Part shown: positions 47,881-59,932 of the stretch, one piece after another
Position numbering within the stretch: the stretch's first letter is position 1
Layout: every line of letters starts with the position of its first letter
Assembly: GCA_963169105.1 (NCBI GenBank)
Contig: OY720637.1
Coordinates: forward strand, 55,016,964-55,080,963
Direction of reading: 5' to 3'
Source of the DNA: Ceriagrion tenellum
Lineage: Eukaryota; Arthropoda; Insecta; Odonata; Coenagrionidae
Length of the DNA: 64,000 nucleotides
The notes under the pieces: generated by a model
Seen by the model: the letters and a program-made list of their open reading frames with translations, nothing else
What the model was told of the DNA's origin: nothing
Databases searched by the model: none
Position numbers and translations under genes: made by a program

Positions 47881-49979
47881 AATTTATCATGATGTGTCTC
47901 ATATCATCTTGACTGTAATTTTGTGACTGTTCTTGACGTGTCTTAAATTAAGGAGAACAACCTTGTAACAACTTGATCGCTGGACAAATATAATGTATTA
48001 TTATTATTTGTACCAGTAAAAAATGAAGCCTTAACAAGGTTGTATATCATACGGAGCGATAAATATCGTAAAAATGAAAGCTTTTCAATATTTTTTATAC
48101 CTATGGTCGTGCATTTTGGTCTTGAGAACATTTCCAAAATGCCCCTCTGTCTGTTAGCAGTTCACTTGAGTGAATCTTGTTCTTCACATTCTCACCCCAA
48201 TGCCCTACCCTTAGTTCCTTTCCACTACTTTTGCTGCTTCATTTATTTCTCCGTAATTTAGATTCTAGCGTTTTCGACGAGAAACGATAGTTTCAATGCC
48301 GAACGTGCCCAGAGCGTGGAAAGGAAATCGGTTGGCCAGCGATGTTGGATGCGCGCTCAAAATGAAGCAACTCCCACCCCACTGCCGTAATCCCCCATGA
48401 TTTTACCCATTGGCGCGACTAATTTTTTCTGATGTAAATGGATATTCCATTGGGGCGATGTGAATGAGCGAATGTTTAAGTTTCCGCGGCAATACATTGG
48501 TGCTTATTAGGGTTTTGGAGATTCAAGCCCGCGTATGTCGTGTCGTCTTCACGTGGGATATTGACGACAAGTCATCCCTTGTTGCGACAAGTTATAGTCA
48601 CGACATGTTACTCTGCAAGTCGAGCGGCTTCCTCACGAGTATCAGGGGCTTGATTAAGGTGGGTATTGGAAGGAGTTGAAAATGAGCCCAACGGCGCTCT
48701 GGTTTCAGCCACAGACTACAATACAGGAAGAACAAATTGACAAAATGATATTTGCAACTGGCGCGACCACCATAGGGGCCTAGCCCAACTGTTTTGCGCA
48801 ATTTCGAGTCCTAGACTGCCTTTACCACGCATAGTAACTACAGTGATTCGTCAATCATCATCGCTTATCATGTGCGCTGTAGTAGGGTTGGCGACTATGC
48901 CAGTAGTCACTGGTCCACGGCAGTCGCTACCCCAAATCATCTCTATTATGGGACAACCACTCACGTCACTTCCACCATACAAGATAAGGGTTGTCTACAT
49001 GCAACAATCGTTCGTGGTGATAGAAAAAGCCTACCTTGATTGCCACTAGTCTTCTCTCGCTTTCCAAGCTAGTTAACCGCATTAGTCTCATACGAGATCT
49101 TGGAAGAAACATATGTGATAGTCTTCAGTTTAGCATTGAATATTCAAGACTACGATTTTTTTATAGTATTCTACCGGTAATTAAAGCCATTGAATCTTCT
49201 CCGCGTTTTCTACTCTTTCATCTACCCTTCTTCATCCTGTTCATGAAACCTATTCTCTTTCCTCCTCATCCCCGCTTGCCCAACATCCTTCCCTCTATTA
49301 CACACTTGAGCAACCCATCGCCCATTATTACATCCTCCAGCCACCATTTTTTGCCTTTAGTTAACGTCAGAAAATTTGTGGCAAAAATTTTAATTTCTCA
49401 TAATTATAGTGAAACGTTTCTTTTAATTTTAACCATTGAATTTTTACTTCGAAGAACCCAAATATGGGTTGTGTTTTTTGAAAATATAGCATTAATATGA
49501 AATGAGAGCCGTACTCAGCCAGCTAATGGTCACCAAGGTTGTCCGATATCGCTTGTATTCTTCCCTCGATATAGGTCCTCGATATTTCCACCACACATCC
49601 ACCATTAATGTGCTCACTTGGCTTTTTCTGCCATGGCGCACCCGAGGATATTAACGGAAATACGGCGCAAGTGATCATTTCGATTACAAATGCACTGCCA
49701 AATAAACAAAACGCTGAAAAAACTATGGTGTGCTTGTGAAGAATACGCTAAAATAAGTACATTAATAGCGGACTTGTTTACGTTGTAAAGATCTGTATCG
49801 ATGGAAGAATACAATCGATATTGATGGACCTTGACGGTCACCTGTTCCCGAAACAGGTGTAAATATCAGCGGGTGTTTCCTAGTGCACTTGGACATTGTG
49901 CTATCATTTTTACACGTCTATTTTTACTGGATGCTTTTTCCCCAAAGGCCTTGCATGGAAGGATAGTCTGTTGGACCTG
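47881..49979. other. Unannotated DNA
   Basis: No gene or repeat structure is recognised. The 154-codon frame at 49036-49500 has no motif. Confidence 0.4.
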
Positions 49980-50620
49980 CGCAATTCGCCATCCGAGGGG
50001 AAAAATCAATTTGGAAAGCATTGCTTACGCAGTGTGCAAGTCTTCTCCACCCCCTTTATTCGCCCTTTGCGGGCGGTCGTGGTGTTTGGAGACGGCCGCA
50101 TCCAGACCTAAGCCCGTTTCTCGCTCTTCAAACAGGCCGCCACCGCTCCCCCCCCCTCTTTGTCCCTCCTCCACCACTCGCCGCCTCCCCTCCTTCATCC
50201 CCCGGGGGAAGGAATAAGTGCGCTCCGAGTCCACGATCTCCAGCCAATGAGCGCGCCCTGACACGCGAAAACCGACATCTGGAGCAGATCTTTCGATTCT
50301 GTCCTTCCTTCTCCCCCCTCCTCCTTTTCCTCCCCTAGGGGGCTTACCCCCCCTCCCATCTCCCTCATTCCGGTCCTTTCTCTATCCTATTCACCCACCC
50401 CTCTCCTCGTCTCGTCCCTGTCACCAATTAAACTTCAATGTATTAACCATATGCGTGATGTAACCGCACAAACAGGTGCCACGCTTCACTTCTCACTCCG
50501 GGCGGACACGTCACCCTCCCGTCTTTGTCCGCGGTCTAACATCTTTCGGCGGGGACGGCGCGGCGGCTTGAACTGCTTACATAGGGGTAGCGACACTTGG
50601 TGGCACTCGATTGTGAAGGG
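49980..50620. other. GC-rich, C-run patch
   Basis: Several CCCCCCTCC-type runs (50148-50158, 50345-50358) and CpG-rich blocks. Frames up to 128 codons are compositional, with no motif. Confidence 0.4.
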
Positions 50621-51818
50621 TGTAACGCTAATGCCGTGTTCGCAGTACTTGCTTTTTGCAATTGCAATCCATTTCAAGGGAAAAAATTAGTAATACGAAC
50701 GCCAGGTTGGCACCAACCGTTGTTCTTTTTCTACCCGGGAAAACTTACCCTAATTTTCTGTCTACAATACTTGCGATCTTGTGTTTGAATACAAAATTAG
50801 TCGCAATGGTCAAGATTTTAATCCCAATCATTTTGAAGTGACCGCTAGGTGGTAAGAAACCATGTATTGCACTTAAAGGTAGTAAATACCACTTGTATCT
50901 TGGTTGTCAGAGACGGGCGAATACTGGTAGAAATTATCAATGCACTGTAAGTACAATAGTAAGAATCTAACAATTGGAACGTGATATAAGGAGAGGAAAC
51001 AAGGCCAAAAATTTGGGACAAGTGTTCTTCCAGAGGTCCCTCAGGGAGTTTTTCAATGCCATTTCCCGCTCATCAATGCTGGAGTCACCCTTAATGACCT
51101 CTTATTCTCCTCTCGTGAGTGCCACCAACTTTTGCTGGACCAACACTATTCATTTTAGACCTAGACCAAGAGCGCTATTCTATAGTGGTGAGGTAACATA
51201 AAAATCGTTAGTACGAAATAAGAAATATTATATTATTTGTTATTCACGAGGAACCAGTGGTTCCGATTACAGAAATCAAATATTGCATCAACATTTAACA
51301 AGAGTCGATTAATTAGTTGCATTTTTGTTGTTTCTGTGAAAACTGTAATGTGTAATAAATATTCCTTATTCTGTCTTTAGTCATCAATGGCTTTACAATT
51401 TGTATAATCTAACAGTTTGCATTACTTTATGCCAATTGAATATGGAAAATGGAACCGAACTGAAAATATACATTTATTGAGGTTACCATACCGCCTACAG
51501 GAAGATTTCGATGTAATATTATTCGAGATGGATGGATATATGGATTCGAGATAGATATAATACTATTTTTTCCCTATAAATATTGTGCCAAAAAATTTGC
51601 ATTGCAGTGGACTTTGCTCATGAACGCACCATAATTGTATCACGATATTTCGCCGAGGAGCATGTTCAAATTTTTTATATAATGCAATTTATACTCCATT
51701 GTGGGAGAAGTTATCCATTTCTAAGGCTGTCTGTCTTTATTTAATCTGTGTCGACCTGCTCTTGTCTCAATCTAACCTGTTCAATTCAGTGGCTGCGAAT
51801 TCAAATTCGTGAGTCGCA
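50621..51818. other. Unannotated DNA
   Basis: No gene or repeat structure is recognised. Confidence 0.4.
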
Positions 51819-51983
51819 ATACTTCGCACGTATAAATTCAACAGATTCAGGCGAGATATCGTGGAAGTTCTTCATAATGTAAGAGAAACAATTGCACTTT
51901 TCCACAAAATTGAATGTTATTTGGAAAATTTTGTGGAAAAGTGCAATTGTTTCTCTTACATTCTCTTACATTACTTCGCACGT
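51819..51983. repeat. Perfect 36-bp hairpin flanked by 13-bp direct repeats
   Basis: Arms 51876-51911 and 51927-51962 are perfectly complementary around a 15-nt loop. TCTCTTACATT is then repeated once more directly after the right arm. TACTTCGCACGTA occurs at about 51819-51831 and 51971-51983, flanking the hairpin as a direct repeat. The three overlapping plus-strand frames after 51861 are not genes. Confidence 0.88.
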
Positions 51984-52606
51984 ATTCGTTTATTCTTGCG
52001 CCGTCTCATTCTATGGCTCAACATACAACCTTCTTCTCTTCCAAAATTGCACCAGTTTTCCTCCTTTTGCATTTTCCTAGAAATCCGACGTCCACCGTAG
52101 CCATAAACATCTCCTGCTCTTTCTTTATGCCACCTCCATCTGTATCGCACCTCCCAGTTTTCAACGATGCTCTATTTTCATCCAGTATCGTTCCATAGCA
52201 CGCGTTATTTTGTTCTTCTATCTTACCATCTTATGATCTCAAGTGACTTCATTTTGTTCACATTCCCTCACTCAAGTCCAGGTTTACGTAACAATTGACG
52301 TTTTTGAATTATATTAAAAATAAGAAAATCAAATATTTTAAAAAGTAAATGTTGCAAAAATACTCTATAATAATATACATTTATTATAACATCCCAGTTG
52401 TCAAACTAGTAAAACCTATATTAAACGCTGAGTTTCCTCTGGTTGCAATGCATATACATCAGTGGTAGCCGATTTTACATATATTTTGGTGAAACAGCGA
52501 AAACAGAATGGATAAGTTAAATGAAATCCAAACGTCACTTTTAATACTTAAGCTACGCCTCGAATTTATGAAATACATATGCTATATGGAAAAAAAGGAA
52601 ACTGAT

Positions 52607-52695
52607 AAAAGAATGCCGGAAATTTGAGTGATACTTTTGACTGAATAGTTTCTCAACTTTGTCCTTCAATTCTTTGTTTATTCCTTCATATAAGT
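52607..52695 (+). repeat. Dispersed repeat pair, copy 1
   Basis: Similar to 53735-53830 in the same orientation (blocks AATTTGAGTGA, TTTTGACT, TCTCAACTT, TTTATTCCTT), with about one in five bases changed. The two copies bracket a LINE tail and a foldback. Confidence 0.6.
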
Positions 52696-52884
52696 AAGGG
52701 ATAAGTTAAAAGAACTTCAGTTATTACTTCAGATACTTGACCCACCACGATAGGCATTCGAGCGTTTACAGTTCTGGATTTTCGGAATATATTCATGAAA
52801 AACTGGAATATGCCGCAGGAATATCCTAACGGGACAAACTCAGTTACATCTGAGTTAGAGAAATTATGGATTTCCCGCATGGCA

Positions 52885-53110
52885 TTATCGAGGAAATAAG
52901 AGGAAAGCAGCTGGATGGACACATCCAAAGAATGGAAAATGAGAGGCTACCCAAAGAAGTCCTGCTGTCGACCCCTCTTGGGAAACGGAAAAGAGGAAGA
53001 CCCAGGAAGAGCTGAATTAAAAGAGAGATTAAAGAGAGAGATCATGAAAATGAGCTACGGAATGACCAAAAAATATGGATTTTGGGAATCAGAAGACGCC
53101 GTATGGTAAA
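52885..53110 (+). mobile_element. LINE reverse transcriptase C-terminal tail, decayed
   Basis: The plus strand reads LDGHIQRMENERLPKEVLLS, then TPLGKRKRGRPRKS, a stop, and IKREIKERD, ending near RRRMV. GH..RM...RLPK....GKRKRGRP is the usual C-terminal signature of many non-LTR reverse transcriptases. The in-frame stop after RPRKS marks it as dead. Confidence 0.8.
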
Positions 53111-53154
53111 TAAAACTCTATGATTTGTACATTGGTGGTGTTCCATGGCAAACA

Positions 53155-53360
53155 TATTTAATCGCAGTACTTTTACAATAACACTTAAATAAATAAAACA
53201 GGCACGACCCGGGTTCCGACGAATGATCGTTGTTATCAGGTCTGATCACATCATCTGTGATGTGATCAGACCTGATTATGACAATAATTCGTCGAAACCC
53301 AGATCGTATCTATTTTATTTACATATTTACGTGGTATTGTAATAGTATTGTGAATAACAT
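53155..53360. mobile_element. Foldback element with hammerhead-like arms
   Basis: Inverted arms of about 100 bp meet at a GC-poor palindrome centred near 53255 (GGTCTGATCACATCA facing TGATGTGATCAGACC). The right arm on the plus strand has CTGATTA (53272-53278), GAC/GTC stem bases and GAAAC (53294-53298). The left arm mirrors it with GGAAC. Both cores have one changed base. Confidence 0.75.
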
Positions 53361-53394
53361 TTGTTAAAGCCGTAGAGTGTTATAAATCTATACG

Positions 53395-53625
53395 TGTGTT
53401 AGAAGGCAGGGTAAATTCTCGGAACGTCGAGTATAATGAAGATAGAACACGAGCATTTCGGGAAACTAGTATATTTAACAAAATATAACGAAAGCGCCTG
53501 ATCACACGTTCACCGTGTTAATTTGTGCTAACGTCTGCTGTAGCGATATCGCAAGTTGAGGTATATAAAGATGAACAGCCATAAGATAGTCCTTCACAAT
53601 TAGACCGAGGCGGACGAACACTTAA
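53395..53625 (+). repeat. LTR-like dispersed repeat, copy 1
   Basis: Matches 63440-63680 in inverted orientation over about 230 bp. Shared blocks are CAGGGTAAA, AATGAAGATAGAAC, AACTAGTATATTT, ATATAACGAAAGCG, GATCACA, AACGTCTGCTGTAGCG and GATATCGCAAGT. In this copy GTATATAAAG follows, then a block ending CTTCACAATTAGA, the layout of a promoter and start region. No protein-coding partner is seen, so a solo LTR or a non-autonomous element is possible. Confidence 0.7.
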
Positions 53626-53734
53626 GTAAGCGATCGGAGAGGTATTATTCCGCTCGTTATTACCCATGGAATTCCATTTACCTTAAAGAGCTCCTTCGAA
53701 CACACGCATACATTTATAAAAAGTAAAGAGAAAA

Positions 53735-53830
53735 CGCTGAACGGCCGAGAATTTGAGTGACACGTTTGACTCGACAGGATCTCAACTTCTCAATTTCTTC
53801 ACCTCCGCGTTCATTCCTTTATATATGTGC
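53735..53830 (+). repeat. Dispersed repeat pair, copy 2
   Basis: Second copy of the segment at 52607-52695, same orientation, about 1.13 kb away. Confidence 0.6.
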
Positions 53831-53879
53831 AATAGGCATATAAAATGTATATAAAGACGCTTGTATCATCCGCTCTAGC

Positions 53880-54700
53880 CACCTGCTGCCTCCACCCCCT
53901 TGCAGTCCTTCGACACCTCTGTACCCCTACTCCAAAGCTGTCCCGCTTCCTCCCCTCCCTCCTTCTCCCGTTCAACCCTTAACCAACCCCTTAGAGGAGG
54001 GGGGTGCGTATTCTCCTCGGCAGATGTAGTCACCTCTGAAGACGAGTTGAATGGGGTGAGAGGGGGGGAGTGGAAATAGGACTGGAAGTGTAGGACCGCC
54101 CCCGGAATGGAATGGGTCGGGGGCAAACCAACCACCCTCTTCCTCCTGCTCCCAGAATCCCTCTTGGGCTGGGCGGGGAGGATACGAGCTATTGTGACGT
54201 CGACCGAGGGGAGGTAGTGTACGGCAGCGCAGCGTACTCAGGGCTTTCGGTACTGGGATGGGGGAGGGGGTCCCAAAGAGCAGCCGGTTTAGCGGGACGA
54301 CTATTACTCAAAGCCCCGAAACAAGCTCCGCGGCCCCCCGGCACAGCTCCCGCCCTCCTGTGTGCCTTCGGAGGCCCCTGCGCGCGACCCCCTGTGGTCC
54401 TCGTGGACCTCTTCCCCCTCTATACCTCCCCCATACCAAACCAGCCTTCCCTGCGGGGCGAAACCTCACACTACTTCTCTCCGAAATCTATCCATTGACG
54501 CAACCCCATCGTCACTATCCAGTTTGTCCTCCCTTTGCTTCTCTTTAATTTTAAATCTTTCCTTTTTCTTCAGCTCTCCCCCCTTTCGATCTGCCCGCAC
54601 TCCCATCTCCCTCTCTCCCCCATCCCTCCCGTGGCTTATTAATAAGTCATTCCTTTGTCCAGCTCTGCATTGAGTCCAAGGTCTCTCCCGTCCCTTTAAA
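53880..54700. other. GC-rich, pyrimidine-rich patch
   Basis: Dense CCTCC and GGGGG blocks. Frames of 86-128 codons on both strands have proline-rich or arginine-rich translations and no family motif. Confidence 0.4.
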
Positions 54701-55130
54701 TAAACTACGGCGCTGTTGTGTTTACAGTTTCATCGTGGAGCGTTGAGGCAGGGGAAGGATTGCTGGTTCATTGATGGTCTCCGGGAGGCCGAGTTGATTA
54801 TGAGTGAGAAAACGAATGCGTGGATTCGTCATGTGTTTAATTTTTCGAGGTCTTTCATTTCTTGAGCAATGATTGAGTCTGGTCATATTTTGTGATTGCA
54901 ATATTTTGTGAACACGCTTGTAAAATGATATTTCTCGTATATCTTGACTTCGATAATTTCATGTAATCAAAAAAATATTGCAAAACTCTCGCACGATACT
55001 ATTTAAACTTTTTCTTGGCAAAAATGGACCATATAATGTATTTATATTATTAAGTATTCTTTCTTTATAATCAGAATTATTTTGGTAATACCTGAATTTC
55101 CTTATTTCTAGTGGCTTTGCGATTATGTCG
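54701..55130. other. Unannotated AT-rich DNA
   Basis: No gene or repeat structure is recognised. Confidence 0.4.
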
Positions 55131-55323
55131 TCGGCCCCGGTGGCGGCGGGGTAAAGTCCTGGCCTGCTAACCCGAGGGCCGCGGGTTCGAGTCCCGTCTG
55201 GGTGGAATATTATCTGCCTAGGACATTAGTGTCTGTGTCTCGTCTGTTGTTACTGTTGTTCACCCGACGTAAAAGGCTGTGCTGTATTCGGGGCAGTGAA
55301 AATGAAATAAATAAAAAATAAAA
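55131..55323 (+). repeat. tRNA-derived SINE, full-length looking
   Basis: The head carries GGTGGCGGCGGGGTAAAG near the A-box position and a good B box GGTTCGAGTCC at 55184-55194. A body of about 100 bp follows, and an A-rich tail (AAATAAATAAAAAATAAAA) ends near 55323. Orientation is plus. It is a third SINE family, distinct from those at 20 kb and 42 kb. Confidence 0.75.
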
Positions 55324-56151
55324 TGTATCGATCTCGTAAATTAATCAATTGATGAAATGAGCATTTCCCCTGTCGGTGACAACTACGCACGGTTTCTATA
55401 TTTGAACTCTATTTTCATTTTCCTCTTTCCTTTATTTTAGCTATTTTTGCTAGTTTTTTGAGTTGCCATCTACTCCTATTGGCTATATAGATCGTTTCGT
55501 GGTACCTCTCCATTGTAGTTGACACTCTCTTCTCTAGCTAACTTCTGTCGCTACTTCCATGGCTTCATTTTACTGACATCCTTGGTAGGCTAGTAGCCGG
55601 TGTTTTTTAATTCTGTGTAGCTATTAATATATATCTGTAAAATTGTTTCTGAACCGATTTTTTTCTATAATACTCGTTCTAACAGTTGAATTTTTAAGTA
55701 AATTATGTAAATTTTGCTATCACAGGAATATCTCCGTTGTGAATGTTGGCGGAGATTTCAACGCACGCATCGCAACGTTGCCAATTTCATAACAATGTGT
55801 TGAAAAGTTTTATTTTTAACCATTCCGTGTGTTACATTCCGCAAGATATTTCAAATCGATAGCTCCAGAAAATTTCACCAAAAGGCTAGCATAAATAACT
55901 AGCATTTGCTGCGCACAAGAGTGTGAGACTTAGAAATGTGAAAATGATGCCAGATGAGGATTATTTTTTTCGCGAAAAGAAATCCTCCCCTGCATGCCTA
56001 ATTGCGTGAAAATTGTCCACTAACGTCATATATTACATTTTTTAATTATTATTTACATAAGTGTGGGTGAAATACCACGATATCGTGAGAATTCTTCGGC
56101 TAAAGCCTCTACTTGTGGCATAGTAATAAGACACCTGAACCAATTTACATA
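55324..56151. other. Unannotated DNA
   Basis: No gene or repeat structure is recognised. Confidence 0.4.
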
Positions 56152-56432
56152 ATGAATAAAGGTAAAGGCAATTTTCCACTTAGATAAATTTCAATTCGAC
56201 CTAGGTTTCGATGTACTACATCATCATCAGGCACGAATAACAAAACAAGAGGAGTATATATACACAAGGCCAAGGAAGTTGTGAGCGAAGGAAGGAAGCC
56301 TTGAAGGAAGGAAGCGAAGGAAGGAAGCCTTTTGTATTTTTACTCTTCTTGTTTTGTTATTTGTGCCTGATTATGATGTAGTGCATCGAAACTCGGTAGA
56401 ATAAAAAAATATCTAAATAGAAAATTGCCTTT
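56152..56432. mobile_element. Foldback element with hammerhead-like arms
   Basis: Inverted arms at about 56152-56275 and 56310-56432 share AAAGGCAATTTTC at the ends and CTTGTTTTGTTATT on the inner side. The loop holds a GAAGGAAGGAAGC short tandem repeat (56277-56330). Each arm has a hammerhead-like core; the left arm is intact on the minus strand, while the right arm on the plus strand has CTGATTA (56367-56373) and GAAAC (56388-56392). Confidence 0.85.
56198..56230 (-). ncRNA. Hammerhead ribozyme-like motif, textbook core
   Basis: The minus strand reads CTGATGA (56230-56224), then stem II GATGT/ACATC with a 3-nt loop, GAAAC (56209-56205), and CTAGGTC, which closes a minimal stem III and ends with the GTC cleavage triplet. 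All conserved core positions are present. Short stem III is a known feature of hammerheads in Penelope-like retroelements. Helix I is weaker: ATTC before the core can pair GAAT after GTC, with a 4-nt bulge. Activity is untested. Confidence 0.5.
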
Positions 56433-56639
56433 AATCTTTATCATTTTCATGAATTCTTTCTACCACATCAAGCCATATACTTTTCTTTTTGATCAAATCA
56501 ATTTGACCGATTTTGTATATCGGATTGTGATCTTTTATAATCTGACGTGCTATCGACTGAATGGTACTGGTTATTTTCTTCTCCTGAAATCAATGAAAGA
56601 TTACCGATCTGAGGAATCGCAAGGTGTACTGTTGTGAAG

Positions 56640-57330
56640 GGTGTACAAGTTGTGATGGAATCCTTTGCGTTTGTTTACGTCCTCGTAAGCGACGAGCCAA
56701 GCACGAGTCTCGCCACGCACGCGTATTGCACTGCCTTTCGTGGCAATTTAAAAGGGAACACGTGCCCTTCTGTTGTTGCGTTTTTTTTTCGATGCCAGCT
56801 GAGAAAAGATATTCTGCGGTGGTGGAGAAATGAGGGGTTAGACAGGATGGAGAGGGTTCGGGGGGGGGGGGAGAGGAGAGGGGGGGGGGTTCATGAGTTG
56901 CCGCCGGAGGGTTTCGGACGCAAGAGTCGAGACCTCGATTTGGCGACACCCTTGGGTTTTTTTTCTCGAGGGTTCTGCGGGTGGTTTTTTTCTCGGACGC
57001 CACCGCCACCTCGCGGAGCCGAGTATTCGGAGACCCCAAATAGGATGGACGACATAGGGGACGGCTCAGGCGCATTGTGCCATATTGAAAAGAGGGAACG
57101 ATTCCGGGCGATTTAGGCACCATCTGTCGCTCTTGGCTTGGAGGGAGGAGGGTGAGTTGAGAGTTGTTTCGATAGGATGCTTGCAGATATATGGTGGTGT
57201 GTTCCGGTGCATGGCAGGGGCTGAATGAGTAAGGGGGGTAGGTGGAGTGGTGAAGTTGAAGGGGAAGTGGACGTCTAGCATGAAGAGGGATGGGGGATGG
57301 AGTTTGTTAATCAGGACAGAGTGACGTAAA
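56640..57330. other. GC-rich patch with long G-runs
   Basis: G-runs at about 56860-56870 and 56881-56890 flank GAGAGG. Frames of 160-177 codons overlap on both strands (56634-57116 plus, 56590-57123 minus); both are compositional and neither has a motif. The G-runs could form quadruplex DNA. Confidence 0.4.
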
Positions 57331-59159
57331 GGGGGGGTGAAAAAATTCCGGAGGGGTGGGAGCGTGAAGCAAAAAGTAAAAGGGCTGGGTATATATATAT
57401 AAAGAGAGAGAGGATAGAAAGGGGTTCATGGGTGAAGTGTCTGTCCAGAATGGATCCGGGACAGATTGGCGTTGCAAGTGGATTTAATTTTCATACGAAG
57501 CTTTTTAGCTGTGACGTTTACAAGCATGAAGGTTCTTCCATGATCGGTGCATGGAAATACCGTCCTTATGGGCCGCGTTAATTCAAAACTTTGGAAGATC
57601 CATTGTTTTCGGTGTTTGGATGAAAATTCATCGTTTTCTCATAAGTCTTTTTATTTAAAACATTTGAAAATGGTGACAGGCTACTGCGGGTAGTAAATTT
57701 AATCGACTCATAAAATTATTATCCTCAAATTCTCTGGATTTCTGCACATTCTGATTTCTTTTTGATTGATTTAGTGATGCGGTCATTGATTTTTACACTA
57801 ATTAATTGTCATAGAATGAGCATATCGTATTTGGATAGTATGGCACGTACGAAATCCCAAGTAAAGAGTATCTTATATTAACCTCTTATTAGAATTGAAT
57901 GGTTATTGAGGAGGAATAGAAAAAGTTAGTAACTCAATTCACGCGTTGCCCTGCTGAAATGAATCGGTTATGTCTCCTTCAATCCTCTTTTTATTCTTAG
58001 AATATAGAGTATTGATTCTGACTATTAGATTCAGTATCCTTATAAGCCCAAATTAAAAAGGTATTCATTAAAGGTATTTTAAATAAGTATCTTCAGTTAA
58101 ATACACCAAATGGGATCTGTCTGCCTAGCATGCTTTATTTCCCGCAGTTAACCCTTCATTATCTTCAATTTTTTATACGGTAATTACATCAGAACTAAAT
58201 ATGCCTCAGAATGAGTCTTGATGTTAAATGTGACCAAAGCAGGGGAATATTTACAGCTCCTGAGCACATTCTTTGATATTTTGGGAATCTTGATAAACCA
58301 TATAATTACATATCATGCTTTGTTAATGAAGTAACGCAAAAATTTACGCCAGCTATGCTGCATACTGAATATTAAGTTCAAATGTAAACGCTTTGGCTCA
58401 CATTTCAATGTTGACAGATATTTTACAAGACTAAATGTAAGGAGTAAATTTTATTCATAATTTTATTAAAGTCAATAGAATAACATCTAATAAATACGAA
58501 TGTTCATTATTTTATTTCCCATTGAAATATTCCTATTTTAAACTTATTTGCAGTCTTCAAAAGGGGCTTAGGATAATGAAGCGTGCAGTAAATGTGGTCG
58601 AATTAAATCTCATATTCCGGCTTAGGCCATTCACTATTGGCTTAAGGCCTAATGCCATTGAGGGAGGCTTCCTTTGATCTCGTAAATCTGTTAGCGGTTT
58701 CTTCTTTACATCGCCGTCGTAAAAACCTTTGCCACACCTCAGCTCTCTCGACTCGCCATCTGTATCTCGCCTCCCAGATGTGCTCTGCTTAGCTTACGGT
58801 TGCATGTAAGTGTGAGTAAAGTCTACTAGAGATAAAACTGGGTTTCACTAATGAGAAATAGATCTCAAGTCTAATGCCAAACATCTCGGAGTATCGTTTA
58901 AAATTTGCTTTACTCTTGAAAATGTAATATGACTCAGTAATTCCATGGTGTATTTTTTATACATAAGCTTTGCCATATGCATGTAGTAATGGGTACAACT
59001 CGTGTTTGATTGCATTTGAACCAATGACGAAAATATTGTGCCAACTAACTATTTTGGTGAACTAAATATGTTGATCTACTAATGTGAATGTGAATATGAC
59101 ATCTAAATGGATCATAAAAATACTTTTCTTTAAATCGTCTCTCGCTGGCGGTGTGAATG
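57331..59159. other. Unannotated AT-rich DNA
   Basis: A short TATATATATA/AGAGAGAG microsatellite lies at 57391-57410. No gene or repeat structure is recognised otherwise. Confidence 0.4.
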
Positions 59160-59345
59160 GTGTGACAGGAAGGTGGTACACTCATTTGGTGGAAGAGGCA
59201 GGAGAGGAGGAATATTAAAAGTTTTAAGAATAGGATAGCATGTAATAAACAATTTATGATGAAAATAAAAGCCCAAGAGGAGTGTATGGATAGGGATAGT
59301 GGAAGAAGTTATTCAAATAGAGCCAGCTCGGAGGAGCCTAACAGT
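59160..59345 (+). mobile_element. RTE-like LINE 3' tail, second copy
   Basis: RRNIKSFKNRIACNKQFMMKIKAQEE (from about 59207) matches RRNIRSLKNRRACMKQCMGINEAKE of the 16.2-17.0 kb copy. The following 3' part (TGGATAGGGATAGTGGAAGAA) fits the same family. It is shorter and more decayed than the first copy. Confidence 0.7.
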
Positions 59346-59650
59346 ATTTTACTAGGTGGAATAAAATTACCCTGAAAGGTTATAATGTGATGTTTATTTA
59401 TATCTTCAACTGCTAGACGAGCTTTTTCTTGGGAGAATATGGTTGTAATTTTATTTTTCAATCAATTAGTACACGAATATTCTACTACGATTGTTATTTT
59501 CATTCTTGGAATCTATTAACCTTTCCATTTTTATATTTACTAGAAAAAAGCTTTATTGTCTAAAGGCAGCTGTTTCTAGAGATAAAGATAACACGATAAT
59601 TGTCTTCTCCGGGTAATTATACTGAATAATACAAAAAAGCCTTTGTTGGG

Positions 59651-59932
59651 AGTAGTGCAATTTAAAGTACTTTGGGCCAGTTGCGCGCGTCTAATTCAGT
59701 TGCGCCCGCCGCCATCTTGCTTCTCCCCTCGCTCTCCGCTCTTCCCCATGCCTCCGGCGTCGTTGCGGGTGCGGGGCGGGTGCGAATGGGGGTGGGAGTG
59801 GGGTGGGAGTTGAATCGTGAAAGGAAACATGTTGTAGTGATGTTTTTTAGAGCGTTTTTCAATTTTATTTATAAGCTACAGATACATAATATTATTTTAT
59901 ATTTTTGTTTACATGTAATTTAGCTGCATACT
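59651..59932 (+). repeat. Left terminal inverted repeat (282 bp)
   Basis: Pairs with 61552-61833. Outer ~200 bp are essentially identical; a few substitutions lie toward the inner end (59879-59922). It contains a GC-rich block (59691-59790). The 66-83 codon frames here are mirrored in the right repeat and are not genes. Confidence 0.9.

Noticed and set aside
56590..57123. 177-codon minus-strand frame overlapping a 160-codon plus-strand frame
   Set aside because: Both frames cross long G-runs and have compositional translations; neither shows a family signature.
59662..59923. 66- to 83-codon frames within the terminal repeat near 59.7 kb, repeated near 61.7 kb
   Set aside because: Identical frames occur in both inverted repeats on opposite strands, so they reflect repeat sequence and not genes.
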